Assembly: GCF_001297065.1 (NCBI RefSeq)
Contig: NZ_LHOX01000005.1
Location: 108,877-172,876, forward strand
Length of the DNA: 64,000 bases
From: Enterococcus sp. RIT-PI-f
GTDB taxonomy: Bacteria; Bacillota; Bacilli; Lactobacillales; Enterococcaceae
Direction: 5' to 3'
The notes beneath the pieces are model-generated. The model was not told the origin of the DNA and made no database searches. It saw only the letters and a list, made by a program, of their open reading frames with translations. This document shows, piece after piece, positions 63,901-64,000 of the stretch (its first letter is position 1; the number at the start of each line of letters is the position of its first letter). Made by a program: the position numbers and the translations under genes.

Positions 63901-64000
63901 CTTCGGTCAGAATATTGATACTAGCGTTGATGTCTCGGTCATGATGAGCATGACAAATAGGACAAGTCCATTCTCGAATTTCGAGAGATTTCTTGCCATC
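63875..64000 (-). CDS. tnpB: TnpB RNA-guided endonuclease, C-terminal fragment
   Basis: The last 41 codons of Tnp[21 protein letters not shown] then [16 protein letters not shown], ending RIKSLA. It shows the second half of the zinc ribbon ([11 protein letters not shown]) and the RuvC-III Asp in [10 protein letters not shown]. The 5' part lies beyond 64000. Stop TAG at 63875-63877. The fragment shows no damage; whether the whole gene is intact cannot be seen. Confidence 0.9.
   Translation of the reverse strand, partial: DGKKSLEIREWTCPICHAHHDRDINASINILTEGLRIKSLA

Larger units (their letters stand above)
63718..64000 (-). mobile_element. Right end of an IS200/IS605-family (TnpB-type) element, partial
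   Basis: The 3' end of tnpB is followed by about 155 nt of non-coding DNA ending in an imperfect hairpin (CCACTT at 63730-63735 with AAGTGG at 63764-63769) and GTGAACTACTCAC near 63718. Subterminal hairpins without terminal inverted repeats are typical of this family. The left end and any tnpA are outside the window. The exact right boundary is approximate. Confidence 0.75.

Overview
The window looks like chromosomal DNA of a low-GC Gram-positive bacterium, most likely an Enterococcus and probably a yellow-pigmented species such as E. casseliflavus. The species is an inference; no 16S rRNA gene is present. The grounds are the yqhY-nusB-folD-xseA and rplU-prp-rpmA blocks, the N-terminally extended L27 with its Prp protease, strong AGGAGG ribosome binding sites, many PTS systems, a CodY-like box, a LicT/RAT switch, a sigma-54/ManR mannose PTS and C30 carotenoid genes (crtN, crtM).

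Layout. 1-6316 (all minus): housekeeping block pepP, yqhY, nusB, folD, xseA (cut by the window edge), with a cupin plus peptide-binding lipoprotein operon inserted between nusB and folD. 6423-8299: anti-sigma/ECF sigma pair and a GlsB-type membrane protein. 8374-15212: mannose-family PTS (IIB, IIAB, IIC, IID, ManO) behind a near-consensus sigma-54 promoter and the ManR/LevR activator. 15375-20424: acetyltransferase, diacylglycerol-kinase-like enzyme, and a phnDCEE-type phosphonate importer. 20758-22429: acetyltransferase and the L21/Prp/L27 operon with its leader and promoter. 22519-27962: a uracil-DNA-glycosylase-like gene converging on leuABCD. The leu operon has a CodY-like box, a sigma-A promoter, a leader peptide with four consecutive Leu codons and a terminator: a classical ribosome-mediated attenuator.

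28162-45316: O-methyltransferase, tRNA-Arg(UCU), a 760-bp gene-poor stretch, a Mga-like regulator, a Ca2+-type P-ATPase whose 3' end is frameshifted, a RidA gene without a normal start codon, glycerate kinase, a YitT-type membrane protein, an aldo/keto reductase-MerR-NAD(P)-binding operon with a 19-bp-spacer MerR promoter, a HIT protein, the bglP-bglA-licT beta-glucoside operon under RAT/terminator control, and a DapA-like/HD-domain gene pair.

45439-51761: secreted ChW-repeat protein; operon of ABC permease, ATPase, crtN, crtM and tetR with a palindrome in front of it; then a TMEM175-type pseudogene with two in-frame stops. 51765-62976: a sugar-acid island: RpiR regulators, GH1 6-phospho-beta-glucosidase, two CelB-type PTS IIC proteins, a MupG-like protein, a COG3964-type amidohydrolase, a DgaE-like PLP enzyme, KDPG aldolase and KDG kinase. 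Together these suggest uptake of a phosphorylated (amino-)sugar acid glycoside, hydrolysis, deacylation, deamination to 2-keto-3-deoxygluconate-6-P and cleavage to pyruvate and glyceraldehyde-3-P. 63074-64000: acetyltransferase and the 3' end of an IS200/IS605-type tnpB element, cut by the window edge.

All gene functions come from recognised motifs and gene order; no database search was possible.
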